Source: Termitomyces sp. T153
Taxonomy: Eukaryota; Basidiomycota; Agaricomycetes; Agaricales; Lyophyllaceae
Length of the DNA: 64,000 nucleotides
Direction: 5' to 3'
Assembly (NCBI GenBank): GCA_018296165.2
Contig: JACKQL020000047.1
Span: 186,001 to 250,000 of the forward strand
Below the pieces are notes generated by a model, which was not told the origin of the DNA, did not search any database, and saw only the letters and a program-made list of their open reading frames with translations. Position 1 is the first letter of the stretch. Each line of letters starts with the position of its first letter. Positions 23,263-35,240 of this stretch are shown here, one piece after another. The translations under genes were made by a program, and so were the position numbers.

Positions 23263-24269
23263 ATGATGCTCCCTAAACCTCCCCTCGAACACGGCTCTTG
23301 GAATGACCAGCACGGGCTTTCTGGTCCGTTCCAACACGTTGGTGAGTAAATCCCATGGCCGGTGTACTGGAACCCTTGTCATCGGAAACAGTAGCAGGGA
23401 CGGTAGTCGCCGCACGGACCACAGACCCCGTGAATTTGCCTGTATCGTCGGGAAGAGCGCAGGCGTTGTCCTCAACGGCCTCCACTACGACATATCACGA
23501 TCGACGTGCGACGGAACGAGCTGCATCGTCATCATCAGCGACGGGCGCGCAGGGCAGTGTTCGCGGTGGTCCTTGTGAGGCGATGCCGACACCAAGGACA
23601 AACGAAGACGTCGAGAGGAGTTGGATATCGTCGTGGTGGCCGGCATACAACGACGATCTTCCGCCACCACATACGAGATCAATGTACTGGACGATTCCGC
23701 TGCCTCAGATAGACGAACTCGACAGTCTCGAAGCGTTCGAAGCGTGCGCATCGTCCGGCGCTTCCCCAGTAGGTTATGGGTCGTCGCCACCATTATCGAG
23801 TCAAATAACACCACCACTACCGCCGCCGCGGCCGAACCCTAACCCATCTCATTTCCCTGTCACGCCATCCACGAGGCAACACGTCAGACTGCATCCTATA
23901 CTTGAGGGTGGCTGCTCGTTGTCACACGCACCAACATCGACCCACAATACCGCTCCAGCAACCATACCCAGTGTCGATCACATCACGGCCATGATTGCCT
24001 CCACGGGAGAGCTGATCCAAATTCTTCCCTCTTCTCCCATCCCACCATACACCGTCACCGTAGGTGATGTCCTACAGGCACTTGAACAAACGTTAGGAGA
24101 TCACAATGCAGCTTGCGACCGATGCCGAGTGACACCACATTACAGACGAAAGTGCGAATGCCGTAGGATGTTCATCCTCCCTAACTCCTTGAGACTATGG
24201 TGGTGTGCGTCGGACGGAACACGACCGTATCCGTGGCAACTAGTCGTTGAGCATCGGCGAAATAGGTAA
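23263..24269 (+). CDS. DUF6699-like domain protein
   Basis: Two exons are proposed, with a 50 nt intron (GTGAGT...AACAG) near 23341-23390. The start MMLPKPPLEHGSWNDQHG precedes the join to VAGTVVAARTTDP. The middle is Ser/Thr/Pro-rich and proline-rich (PPLSSQITPPLPPPRPNPN). The C-terminal third (VRLHPILEGG, then a TVTVGDVLQALEQTLGDH segment) resembles DUF6699, common in Agaricomycetes and of unknown function. A Cys-rich patch (CDRCRVTPHYRRKCECRR) follows. The family call is tentative because the DUF6699 core is short here. GC is higher than in the neighbours. Confidence 0.55.
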
Positions 24270-24951
24270 AGCGTTCGTAAATCTGGACCTTGGGCCTGTA
24301 AAAAATTTGGCCTGGAGAAAAGGATAACCGGACATATACCATCTATGAACTGGACAATCAGTGATAAATCTGACCCATGAAAGATAAAATACATTTTTGT
24401 AGACACCTACTGAACTTGAATTATCTAAAGAAATTCAAACACAACTTGGTTCCATTTAAGGTCGCAAAAATGATGGAGCCATGAAGGGGGCGAATTAACG
24501 TGGAAATAATCACTCTCGTCGTCTAGAGCAGCTTGAAAGGAATCCTCGAGAACGTTGAGGGTGTTGAGCGTTCAACGTTCAACGCTGGCCATGATGGATG
24601 TTCAGATTGAAGCGAATTATGTAAAGTGGAACGCATGCGGCCCGATGATCCGACAACAATTTGAATCGGAGCTCGATAGTCAAAGTGCTGTTTTTCACTG
24701 TCAGTTGGGTGCGAGGTCGGTACTTTTCCCAGCATGATGTACGCAATGCCAGAGAATTAGCATCCTCCGTTCTTGATAATAATACATGCGCGTTATTTAT
24801 TTGGAAATGATAAATGTAATATATTGATTTCTTCTAACTGAGGAGAATTCATTGAACTTTTCTTTTACTGCAACGGGGCGAAGGCACGGTGCTCATCACA
24901 AGTGACTCAGCAGAAAACAAAAAGAATGCAGCTTGTGACTTTTGTAAATTG

Positions 24952-26871
24952 TCACAACCCAAATCCGCCACCGATGGGCCCTAATAATGTAATAAGCTGA
25001 GCTTCAACGTCACCCAACGTTTCTGTTGAGTTACACGCAAAGTCCAACAGCCGTCCTTCATTCAAGGTGATCCCAGTCTGGTTAGAGACGCCCCCGATTT
25101 GTGCCAGCGTCGTTGTATTTGGCGAGTACCGTGACCATCCGATATTTTGGAGACCATGAGCAGGATCGCGTGCAAACGCCACCCATGCACTCTGAATGAA
25201 TCTTGAAAGCGCCTTCTCAGTACCCGTGGGTGAGGTGAATGTTCCAAAAACTACTGGGAGTTCGGATGTATGATATGCACGTAAATCAGGACGGGGAGAA
25301 ATATCGGGAAATACAGCTGAGATCAGGGAATGAGTACAATCTGAGTGGGAAGGGATGAGTGTAAGGATACCTTGATATTCATATCTCCACGTAGGCCCCT
25401 TGGCATTTACGCGATCGAGGGCGGTCAATCCAACCGGGCAGGTAAAATCAGTCTATGAAATCTGTTGTAGGCTGCTTGTCAGAGGAATCGACTGTACACA
25501 CCAGTGTTGCTAGGTCATCCAGAATTTCCACAAAATTCAGGACTGTAAATCCTGTGGCTATTTCTGCGCTGACTCCAATGAAATCTGCCTCATTCTGAGT
25601 TGACCCAAGAAGGAGCGGTACTCGCAGGAAGGTACCCGCTGCTGCACGAGCAGGCGTATCTGAGAAGAATGTTGCTCCTAGATGATATGAGTATGAGATC
25701 GGTAGGTGGCTATAGGATTGAAGAAAATACCATCTGGCTACGGTTGAGAATTAGTCCCGGCGGCAACAACCACATTTTCTAGTCGTTCGAAAGGAATCTG
25801 TTTCATGCACGTTAGTTGGGCATCATCGGCCACTATAGAATGTCAGTCAGCTTCCTGGAGATGCAATGAAAGTGATCTATAAACCATTGCCACACCCGAC
25901 CATGCTCGCAACTGTAGCCCACGACTGAGATGTAGGCTCTGGAAAGATTGAGGACTCGACATGTAAGCTAAGAGATATTAAATCAGTACAGGGATTTGCA
26001 GGATGTACATGTACTTCGCACTTTCCAGACTGTTCAATAACACCTGGAATGTCCCGATATTAATCATGGAGGGCTGCAGGAAAGGCACTTGACAACTTCA
26101 CCTCTGACTCTGATATCTTGCGGGTGTGCGAAGGTGTACGCATCGATTGCAATACCACCGGCACTCTGACCAAATAATGTAATGCGTTCAGGATCACCTC
26201 CGAACCCAGCGATGTTATCATACACCCATTGAACGGCTGTATCAAGGTCAAGAAAACCAAAATTCTGTGATTTTATCTCATTGGATAGCAGCTGAGGAGC
26301 GTTTGGGAATCCCAAGATGTTAAGGCGGTAGTTGAACGACACGATCAGGATATCCTCATTGTCTCTTACGACATTTTTTCCGCTGTAAATCGGGAAGTTA
26401 CTCTGGACAACGGTAACTTGATAGTACATGAGTGAACAAGCAGTCGCTTGCCGTGCCGGATTGAAAGGCTCCACCTTAGACCCAAAGAAGTATCGCTGTG
26501 TGTTGCTTCCTTGAGACGCTCGGAGCCCAGATGTTGACAGTCAAACATTCCTCAGATTCCGGAACAAAAATAGTGGAATTATCAATCCACAAGAGTTGTA
26601 GGAAACTGGTGTCGATGGTATTGAATGCCTGAGGACATGTGCTGCTGAAGTTGGTTGCATGGAAAGGTGAGGAACGCAAAGGGGGAGGCATCGGTGCTTC
26701 CCAACGTCCGGCACTCGCATATGGAATACCGAGAAATTGTCGTACGGTGGGGCTCACAAGAGTACCTGTAACAGAACCTTGAGCCGTTTCCACTTGCAGA
26801 CCGTCTGACTGAGCATAGACGATCAACGCAAGAGGAATTATTACGAGAGTAGAACTTAGGGGCATGATCAA
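24952..26871 (-). pseudogene. Type-B carboxylesterase/lipase, interrupted by a nonsense codon
   Basis: A secretion signal (PLSSTLVIIPLALIVYAQS) is followed by the type-B esterase series: GTLVSPTVRQFLGIPYA, EECLTVNIWAP, NYRLNILGFPNAP, NFGFLDLDTAVQWV, the nucleophile elbow FGQSAGG, GSTQNEADFIG, and RAYHTSELPVVFGTF with the catalytic His. In the oxyanion-hole motif the frame reads ILLWV-stop-GGAFQSGT. The stop (TAA, bases 26478-26476) replaces the expected Tyr or His codon. The next intron would start with GC (GCAAGC). Other exons remain readable, so the break looks recent; an allele-specific change or sequencing error is possible. If whole it would be a secreted ester hydrolase. Confidence 0.8.
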
Positions 26872-28124
26872 GTGAACTTTGACAAAGATTCTGTCCTTTC
26901 TAAAGCATTAATGAGACCATGTGCCCGAGGCATCTTGAAGGGTCTGGTCCGAGTATCATCCAAGAATTCGTCACAACATCATAGATCATTGCATGTCAGG
27001 TATCCGACCTTTCCGTCTCCGATGTCATCGTCCTTTTGTACAGCAGGCTCATATCCCTCAGAAAGATCACTGTGGTTCAAGGACACAGGAGTTCAGACCT
27101 CAACTCTTTGTCCCCAACATCATCACCTTCTCGTAGAGTGCCCTTCACCACTGCAAAGGACATGAGAATTATTCAATGATACCGGAGACCGGCAGGGCTA
27201 TTAGAACGGTGTCAGCTGCCTCGTTACGGGAACGAGTTGATCTGCAAATCAATCTTGAGTGAACCGCTCAATCCGTTTATCTTCATCCCGATGATATCGC
27301 CTTCGTTTCGTAAAAGTTCAGCGCCTGATGCCTGTTACCAGTCAGCCAAGAATCAAAATGGCTTCTTAATCACCACGGGGACAATGATCAGAACTTGACC
27401 AAGTTGCTGGTAATGTCGTAGACTTCGGAAAAATATCTCTGGTCCGGTAAATTAAGTTTGTACAATGAGGTTATGGAAGTTTGGTAAGAAATGCGACTTA
27501 AGCCCAGTGGAATTTGGCGAAGAACATTGGCGGCATCAACGAGACGCGTCAATAATCGCAAACAATATTCGAGTCCATCCACACTCACGTGTTACGCGTC
27601 TTTTTTTCGTCACGCGCAAGGGTCGTTCGACACCATTACCCTGCGAGGAAATTTTCGCGCCTACAAACACGCGTCTGCAGTCTTGCAGTCTTGAACTTGC
27701 GCACTTCCTGTCTGGTCATGTTTTGTCCGCGTATTGTGAGACGCTATAGGCCCTGGTGTTACGCAAGGGCATTCTATTGGTGGGATTCTACTGCATCGAT
27801 GTGATGCGTAGCCGGCTTCGTCATTTAGGCTATTTTGTGTATTTCTGGCAGGCACAAACTTCTAAAGTATCTAACTATCCATGTACAAAACCTGGTTCTC
27901 TGCAATGGATTCAGTGCCTTGTATCCATTTCCTCACAGTTTTGTCTTGTGACTCTTGTCTGTTGACTCTCGAGAGTCTATGCGTTCGTTGATATCTTATG
28001 AAGAAGGTTTACACCCAAAATAACCCGCGATGATAATCCTCGCGTGATTCGAGATATAACCATCAGTCTACTTCGAAACTTACAAATTCCCGTGAACCTC
28101 CTTTTTGTCTCTTTGTTACCCTCC
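26872..28124. other. Divergent promoter region; no supported gene
   Basis: This is the space between the minus-strand esterase and plus-strand gene B. Several short open frames overlap in different phases around 27465-27855; none shows a family motif or a consistent exon series. Confidence 0.5.
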
Positions 28125-30656
28125 ATGGAGATCTTCACCATCCTTAGCAAGTTACAAACTTGGGCCCCCACCTCGGACGCCTTGAACGTCCTGGGATATA
28201 CGTTTTTCCTCACTTTCACAGCACGCTTCCTCGAAGCCAGCCACTCGGCCGAGGTCACCTCCCCCTCCCCCCGTGCATCTGGAACTCCAACCATCAGTTT
28301 GACGCCTACTCCCACATCATGCGTGGTCCCTCCACTTCCTACTCCTTGGCTCTGCCTTATGCTAGTCTTGATCGGCGTGGCTCTGCCCACGGTCAGACTT
28401 GTGTATCCTACGCGACGTTCGACCCCCTCGACATCCTTTTCTTCTGTCCCCATTTCCACCTCTATTCCTTCCTTTACTACTCGTTCTAAGGTCCCCATCA
28501 AACCATGGTATTCGATGGCCCGTCTCAAGACCTCGTCCTGCTGTCATGGCCAAACATCAACGCACATGTATCGCATCTTGGCTTTCATATTTTCTAAACA
28601 GAGTAAATCGCACACTATCCTTTCTATCCTCGCGCTCAATATCTCCCCAGCTGTCCGGGCAATCTGCTACGGCTTGATTGTATCTCAATGCACCCCAGCA
28701 ATGCACGCCGTCTTCCCCCTATCACTGTCAGCCACCTCAGCCACCCACCTACCCATCCTCAGTGGCATCCTCACCGTACTCGCAACTCTCTATCCGGCTC
28801 TCAGAATCTTTGTTGCCAACTTTAATCAAGATAAAACCACATTTGATCACGATAAATCCACCGCACATAGTCTCCCTTCATCCGCCTCCAAGACCGAAAC
28901 ATATGACCAAGACCAGGATCTGGACGCGAACGCAGGCGCAGAACTCGATGACAGGAGCTCAAGTATCTTTTTCATAGCTACTCCGCCATCGCCCACCAAC
29001 ACCGACACTAGCTCTAACTATGTCCGCCGCTGGCTTGAGGACGTACATCACGCCGGCCTCGAACATTTTCCCGAGTTCGACGGAGACACACCTCGTAATA
29101 TCGATAACGACACCGCCTCTGAGGTCTTCGATTGGTATCGTATCTTTGACGAGCACCAGACAGAGAAAGCGGCTGACGCAGACTCGGACACGGATGAATT
29201 GGAAAATCAGGATGAGGAATGGGTCGTTTTTCATACTCTGATGGATGAGGAAGTTCTTGGTACGGATGAACAACATATGGACGAGCTACACGAGGAAAGG
29301 GATGAACATGAGGCCTTTCTCATGCTCACTAATCTCGCTGGCGAAGATGAATTGTCTACTTCCAATGTCGGCTTAGATGAACATCATGATCAGGCTCAAT
29401 TTTCCGACCATCCATCTCTCGAACAGGTCCATGGTCTCGAGTGTGCTTCGTCCGCTGTTCGGATCGACGATGAGCTTTCCTCCTCTGATGCTAACGTTGA
29501 ACTCTGGACCAATCAAACTTCGATCATCCAAGATGATGCTGGATCTGTTGACTCTGCAACTGTTATTTCAAACGCCTCCTCTGGCGTCGTAGACGATAAA
29601 TGTATCGATACCTCTGACATCGAAGACAATCGGACCTCTAGTGTCGATGTTGATGTCGAGCCCTCAACTCTGCTCTCGTCATCTTGTATAAAGGCTGAGG
29701 TCCAGCGTCTTCCTACTGCCGATACCGACATCCAATCCCCCTCTGACCATCACTGTCTATTCTTTCCCACTGGAGAAGCTGATGTTCACCACTCTTCTAC
29801 CATTGGTGGCGAACCCATTGTTTTATCCTCCCTCAGTACCGAACTCGATATTCCGGCTTTTTCCTCCGATATTCAAGTTGACTCTTTACCTTCCAATGGC
29901 GAACTCTTCGTTCTATCCTCCTCCAGCATCCAACTCGATACTCCAGCTTTTCCCTCTGATGTTCAAGTCAATGTTTCACCTTCTGATAACGAATACCATT
30001 CTCTTCCCTCCAATACACTCGAAGATGGATCTGATTGTACCACCTACGAAGAAAACACACATATTGAAAGCCATCCCTTTGAAACTCGGAACATTAACTC
30101 CTCTCCTCTTACTCTCGCGGACTTGGAGATCTGGGGGACAGAATACGAACTTACACTCCCCGAAGATGAAAGTTACACATCGTCTATGATCTCAGCTTCT
30201 CCCTCCCCCACTCCGTTCACCTCTCAACTCTTGGATTCCACTTCTCAGTCTTGGGAAGCACTGTTCGACGCCAATGAGGCAATGCTCCTGGATTCGGGTA
30301 CTCTCCTTGAAGGTCAACTAGACCTTGCCAGTGAGCTTCAAGGAGCTGAATTCGATAATTCGAGCATTTGTTTTATCAACGACGACGTGTCATTCTTGAT
30401 ATCCGAGGATCCATTCGTGCCACCTACAAAGGAAGACGCGTCTATCATTCATACTATCCTGCCTCTGTCTCAGTCGTCCACTTTCACTTCTGAAGCAGCG
30501 CCGCTGCCATCTAAGTTGACTTCTTCCACTTCCACTTTCACCTCTTCGATACCCATCGCTTCCAAACCACCCGCACCTCGCCCTAAGATAAGGTCATCAA
30601 TTTTAGGTCTTATGGATGCTCCAAGGGCTGCTCGTGGGTCAGGATCGTGGCGATGA
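28125..30656 (+). CDS. Uncharacterised membrane-anchored acidic Ser/Pro/Thr-rich protein B (GSWR paralogue)
   Basis: A single open frame of 843 residues is read from the ATG at 28125; an in-frame ATG at 28044 lies 27 codons upstream but does not align with gene A. Residues 1-40 (MEIFTILSKLQTWAP...) and about 85-110 (TPWLCLMLVLIGVALPTVRLV) are hydrophobic. A further segment (SPAVRAICYGLIVSQC ... ILSGILTVLATLYPALRIFV) matches gene A's VLRSVVYGIVIREC...AMTTLVTLAPVLLRRC. The rest is acidic and Ser/Asp/Glu-rich. It includes a two-copy 30-residue tandem repeat (29808-29987, units starting GEPIVLSS / GELFVLSS). The end is PRPKIRSSILG..APRAARGSGSWR. Gene A, 14 kb away on the other strand, shares this order. 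An intron near 28490-28550 is possible since gene A has one at the matching place. Function unknown. Confidence 0.75.
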   Translation: MEIFTILSKLQTWAPTSDALNVLGYTFFLTFTARFLEASHSAEVTSPSPRASGTPTISLTPTPTSCVVPPLPTPWLCLMLVLIGVALPTVRLVYPTRRSTPSTSFSSVPISTSIPSFTTRSKVPIKPWYSMARLKTSSCCHGQTSTHMYRILAFIFSKQSKSHTILSILALNISPAVRAICYGLIVSQCTPAMHAVFPLSLSATSATHLPILSGILTVLATLYPALRIFVANFNQDKTTFDHDKSTAHSLPSSASKTETYDQDQDLDANAGAELDDRSSSIFFIATPPSPTNTDTSSNYVRRWLEDVHHAGLEHFPEFDGDTPRNIDNDTASEVFDWYRIFDEHQTEKAADADSDTDELENQDEEWVVFHTLMDEEVLGTDEQHMDELHEERDEHEAFLMLTNLAGEDELSTSNVGLDEHHDQAQFSDHPSLEQVHGLECASSAVRIDDELSSSDANVELWTNQTSIIQDDAGSVDSATVISNASSGVVDDKCIDTSDIEDNRTSSVDVDVEPSTLLSSSCIKAEVQRLPTADTDIQSPSDHHCLFFPTGEADVHHSSTIGGEPIVLSSLSTELDIPAFSSDIQVDSLPSNGELFVLSSSSIQLDTPAFPSDVQVNVSPSDNEYHSLPSNTLEDGSDCTTYEENTHIESHPFETRNINSSPLTLADLEIWGTEYELTLPEDESYTSSMISASPSPTPFTSQLLDSTSQSWEALFDANEAMLLDSGTLLEGQLDLASELQGAEFDNSSICFINDDVSFLISEDPFVPPTKEDASIIHTILPLSQSSTFTSEAAPLPSKLTSSTSTFTSSIPIASKPPAPRPKIRSSILGLMDAPRAARGSGSWR

Positions 30657-30761
30657 TGGCTGTTTTTTTTTGTTCTTCTTCATCTCTGGTTTTGATTTCG
30701 GTTCCGAATGATTCATTTCACATATATATATATACCTGATTGTAATAATACATACCTCTTT
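30657..30761 (+). other. 3' flank of gene B with poly-T and (AT)n tract
   Basis: A T-rich run follows the stop codon, then a short ATATATATATAT tract near 30722-30734. It could serve as a 3'-end processing region; no more can be said. Confidence 0.35.
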
Positions 30762-31144
30762 TCATTTTGATACGTGTTGATTTTGACCGGCATGAACTTC
30801 ATCCACCCGTACAGATTTCCGAGCCCGATCCACCGTGTTATTCAACCACTTCATACCTCCACACCACGATCTCTGAACGCTGAACCCTCCACTAGCGATG
30901 TCACTGTTAGACCTATTGCTCGGAGTCACTATTCTACCTGAAAGCTGTTCAAAGCATCCGCGAGCACCCGCAGAGTCTGAGATGTATAAACATACCATGC
31001 TGAATATCTGATCAAACTCGCCACGCATCAATGAGGCCTATATTGATAAGTACTCTGGATACACCGGCCTTGTATACAAGTAGAAACTACAGCAAAGAAG
31101 CAAATCTAATCCTCGAAAGCCCCAAAGTTATTCATGGTGCGTAC

Positions 31145-32673
31145 TTAGTTTCCACTAGTCCCCTCGACAGGAGTATTGATGGGAGGAAGAAGAACAGTAC
31201 CCACCATCAATATATTGGATGTACTAAGTCCTACCGACTTTGGGAGAGTCACACTACCAGTGGACAGCTCTGCGCTCCGAGCCATTTGTTCCATCCGGCA
31301 CATCTCCACAAACGGAGTAATCTTAATTGCTGGAGGAGCCTTTAGACGAAGCCTCACCCAGCCTTTGGCACTCCCGCTCCCTGAAGACACATCCGAGCCT
31401 GACTCTGATATCTCTGGCGAGGGGGGCTCGACAAATGGTGCGACGCGACAGCCCGGCTCTGATATCTCTGGCGAGGGGGGCTCGACAAATGGAGCGACGC
31501 GACCGCTAGGTGGTATTACCTCCTCATCGTTGTACAGCACTCCCAAAGGTTGTCTATAGCCTCTGTTGTGTGAAGCGGGGATGACTGGGCCCTCTAGTAC
31601 GTTTGCAGTGTCTTTGTCTGCGTCCGAGTCGTTTTGAGTGGTGACATGAATAGGCCGTGCATTCTCGTCTGGGAACGTCGCCGATGGCGAAATAGGTTCA
31701 GCCTCGCTCAGCACACCGGCAGCTGCTTGAACTTCAAAAGCGGCACGTGCAGCATCCAAAGGAATGATTGGTTTCGGTGCAAAGATAGGAATCCCTGCGT
31801 ACGCATTAGTCTCCGACCCAGGTGCTTCGATCTTTTTGGAGACTAGTCGAGGGGGCCAGGACGTCTTCTGGCCAACAAGATGATCCCCGATGACCCCATG
31901 CTTTGGCCTCGTGGGCCAAATGCGCTGCGGTTTTCCTACAATGATCGTAATACGTGCTAATTCGTCTAGTTTCTTTGAAAGTGTGGCTTGTGAAGTAGTG
32001 GCGGCGGTTATTGGATCGTCGTCCTTGGGCAAACACAGGTGGAATTCCTCCCAAGGTATCTGCGAGGCTTTGAAGACGACGTCATCCTGCATTAAACAGT
32101 GGGTCAATAACAGAAAAAATCAGAGTAATTTTCATTGACCTCATTAAATAGGTTGAATCGAAAGCTGGGCATTTGTCGGGCGTTTGACCTCAGGGCGTTG
32201 TTGGAAAGGAGGAATCGGGTGCTGAACATTGTCGTTAATATCGGGAATCGTCAAATATGACTGGATGAACAGGAGTGGCACAATGTCTTCGCCCAGCGAA
32301 GAGAAGGCAGAAGGGTATCTCAAGTCGTCGTAAGTCTCCAGAAACAGGGAAAACTCAACAAAGCCAAAATCGTAGTACGGCCGTACGACGAATTGCAGGC
32401 CGTGTGTGTGTGAGATCAGCGGGATGTGCTTAAGGGCCTTCCTGTTCATTGTATATAAATCTTCCACAGGGCTCACACAGTGAATGAACAATCGTGGCCG
32501 GGCCTACTATGTCTCCACGTGAGCGCGGTCTCCTCCTTTGTCACAATTTCTAATTTTGACCATACACGTGTGGAAGACAATGGAGATTTCGGAACTTTCC
32601 TTGAACACACCTCACAGTGCAGTACTCGGATCACCCGTGCCTTAGGGGTCAGGAGGGTCTGGTCAATGACCAT
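31145..32673 (-). CDS. Unknown protein with a tandem 17-residue repeat
   Basis: The probable order is: exon with MVIDQTLLTPKARVIRVLHCEVC, exon with ALKHIPLISHTHGLQFVVRPYYDFGF, and a long last exon from DDVVFKASQIPWEEFHLC to NTPVEGTSGN. The last join (GTCAAT...AATGCAG near 32085-32135) is good in the frame ...FNLFNE, but the frame of the middle exon differs there, so an unseen intron or frameshift lies near 32150-32230. The C-terminal part has a two-copy repeat RVAPFVEPPSPEISE (31405-31505). Residues are polar, with no signal peptide or membrane segment. No family is recognised. Confidence 0.45.
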
Positions 32674-33039
32674 GGCTATGTTTCCTCCTTCGGGGTCTTC
32701 ATAGCTTCAGGGGATGATCTAGTAGCTGAGATGATGGCACTAAGCACTTTCGGTACAGAGCACTTTCCTCCTAGGATCTCAAGATTTAGCCTTATGTGGT
32801 GGAGGATATGAGCATTTTTGTACGAATGGCAAGCACCATCTACCATACATTGACATATGTAAAAACCGGAAAAGGAATAAAACTTTAAAGTCGGTGAGTC
32901 AGACAAGAACGCCACAATAGGAGGTACGAGTGATAGACATAACTTAAATTGGCCTTGGATTGGGGATATTAGATGGCTGTGCTATGCATACTGTCAATTC
33001 TTGCTCTCTTCCGGGTCCGGAACGACTAGATGGAGACGA

Positions 33040-35240
33040 TCATGGCATATTCGGGCTTCGGTGATCCGATCCAACGCTTTGATTGTGAAGGATACTATTG
33101 TCGCCTTGGTGACACTGGGCTAATGTTGAACTCGAGTGCTGAAGTTCCACTAGTTCTTTTATTCGCTCCTGTAGAACAGTCTCAGTCTTCTTACGATCTT
33201 CAGGAGACAGCGTTTGTTTTGAAAGCGCCTCTGCAGTCAATCCCAGTGTTTTCCTGAGTTCTTGTGTATAGTCTTAAACATAGGATACTAATGAGCGAAG
33301 CGCAGAATGTTCCGCCATTGCCTCATCAGAGGTTTCAAAGGTTCAAAGTAGCGATGAAAATGGGTGACAATGACTTCGTCATAGTTGTTTTCTCGGAATA
33401 GTTCCATCTTGTTATGAACGAAGTCTCTCTGTTCAGATGAGAAGAAGAAGTCCTTGGTACGTCCTAATTCCAAGATGTCTTCATTACCATCCTTGAGCTT
33501 GTACCCTGGCCGTAGCTCTTTGCGTCGCTTACCACCGGGACCCTCACAAGTCAGATAGATGTAGGTCATGTACCAAAGAGGGCCTCGAGATCATGACGTG
33601 CATCATGCGGTGCCACAGTCAGGCTGGTTTGAGGACCCGCTGGATTGTTTGTAGGATCGTCTTCATGATGCGGAAGAGGATGTGGGAAGATACATTTAGC
33701 TTCCTGAACCTCCGTACCTCCAAATGACAGGGTAGCTTGGACGATTGTCGAAGCACAAAGAATTGAATAAACAGCCCTTGCAGAACTCAGGTCTCGCCTT
33801 GCTGTCTGAGCTTTGTATATTTCAAAGTCTGGGGTTTGAATATTCTATTATTTGGGTCAATATACAATGGCTTGACTTGTAAAATCAAGGAATCACTGTC
33901 GCTTAAGAACCTCATCAGAGAGGCTGGTCCAGAGGTACAGTTGTCGAATCTCGAAGACTACGAAGGAAATCTAATTACCTCGTCTGCGAGCGATGTCCCC
34001 TCTACAATGGTCCCCAGACCTTCGAGATAGGCAAGACCACTAGAACCGTAGAGCGCCAGGACATGAGGAGCACGTGGAGGGAGTACCTCGCTTACAAACT
34101 TGATAGAATCAAGAGGACGCTGCTGTCGCGGCTTGAGGGCCCAGTTACATGTCTGGCGGATGACGGACGGCTTGCATGATCAAAGTCAATCAGACAACCC
34201 TTGGTATTGATAGGACCATTGATAGACGATATCAGGGCAGTTCCGATACTGACGTCATGTTGGATCCTCTTAAGAAAGTAAAGGAATTCGAGAGTTACCA
34301 GTTGAATTGCCAGGAGCATTCTAGAGGAGCACCGACAGACGTACCCTCTACTATGTATACACGAGTTCCAGACAATCACTGAAGCAATGGAGAGTCCTGA
34401 AAAGTAGAGTCCGAGAGAATATCCGATCAGTCATAGTCGTCGTCTTAAAGTTTCAAATAAAGTGATCATGCCCGGTTTCTGGGACAACGAAGACATGATT
34501 TCCTGCTCCGCTGAGATTTTCTCTGCTCCTCGTTTTCGACTCTCATTTGTATCTACGAACGGATCTTTGTATTCGAGGTCGCCACGAACAAATCCTCGTG
34601 TATTAATCGAAACTCCAGTCACCTTGACATCCTCATACGAGTAAACGCGGCAGATATGATGTTTCTCGGCCTCTTCCGCAGGAGGAGACAAGTCTCCTTC
34701 AGGCTTGACGATGATAGGTCGTCAGCACTGCTTTAAGACGAAGATCTGCTGAAATAAACGGATTGTCGACCGTATGTTTACCGACCGCATGTGAACCTTC
34801 CGACATTATGAAGCTTGTATACTGCCCAAACAAGGGTTGCGCGACCTCCGATGTACCCGCCTTGTATGGGCTGAGTACTTTCGCGGTGAGGCAGGATTGT
34901 CGCCTCGTTATCATCAGAAGCTCGTGAGGGTATCTCTATCACCTATTGCCGAGCGTAAGCATCTGCATAGCAAGGATTATTATGAAAGTCTCTGCTAACA
35001 CAGGTGTTGTGTGGTCTCCATACGGTAATAGACAACCGAGCCGCTCAGGAGAAAGCAATGAGCATCCCAGAGTAACTTGAATAGACCTTCTGGGCTCCTC
35101 CAAATGATTGAGTGAACAGTGTGAAGAAGCATAACATAAAGACATATACCTTGTGGAAATTGAGAGACATCTGGGTACCCAATGCACCGCAACGATCTAC
35201 GACCCACATCCCGAGTTGCGTACCAGAAATCAAGAGCCCA
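33040..35240 (-). pseudogene. FunK1-like protein kinase relic, minus strand
   Basis: Kinase-like parts occur in order on the minus strand: GTQLGMWVVDR near 35200, HDVSIGTALI with GCLIDFDHA (catalytic-loop and DFG-like positions) near 34180-34260, then PHDARHDLEALF and TYIYLTCEGPGGKRRKELRP near 33530-33610, and a helical tail ILRFAH...LTAEALSKQTLSPEDRK near 33100-33300. A one-base loss at about 33580 breaks the frame between LEALF and TYIYL, and several stops lie between the catalytic part and this tail. It is paralogous to the plus-strand relic at 57640-59968. FunK1 kinases are fungal-specific and expanded in Agaricomycetes; here function is very likely lost. Confidence 0.6.

Noticed and set aside
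26872..27165. Plus-strand 97-codon frame beside the esterase start
   Set aside because: It begins in the esterase promoter, has no signal or domain and is not part of any consistent exon series.
28977..29276. Minus-strand frames opposite gene B (for example 28959-29276)
   Set aside because: Gene B is open throughout and supported by its paralogue; the antisense frames have no motif.
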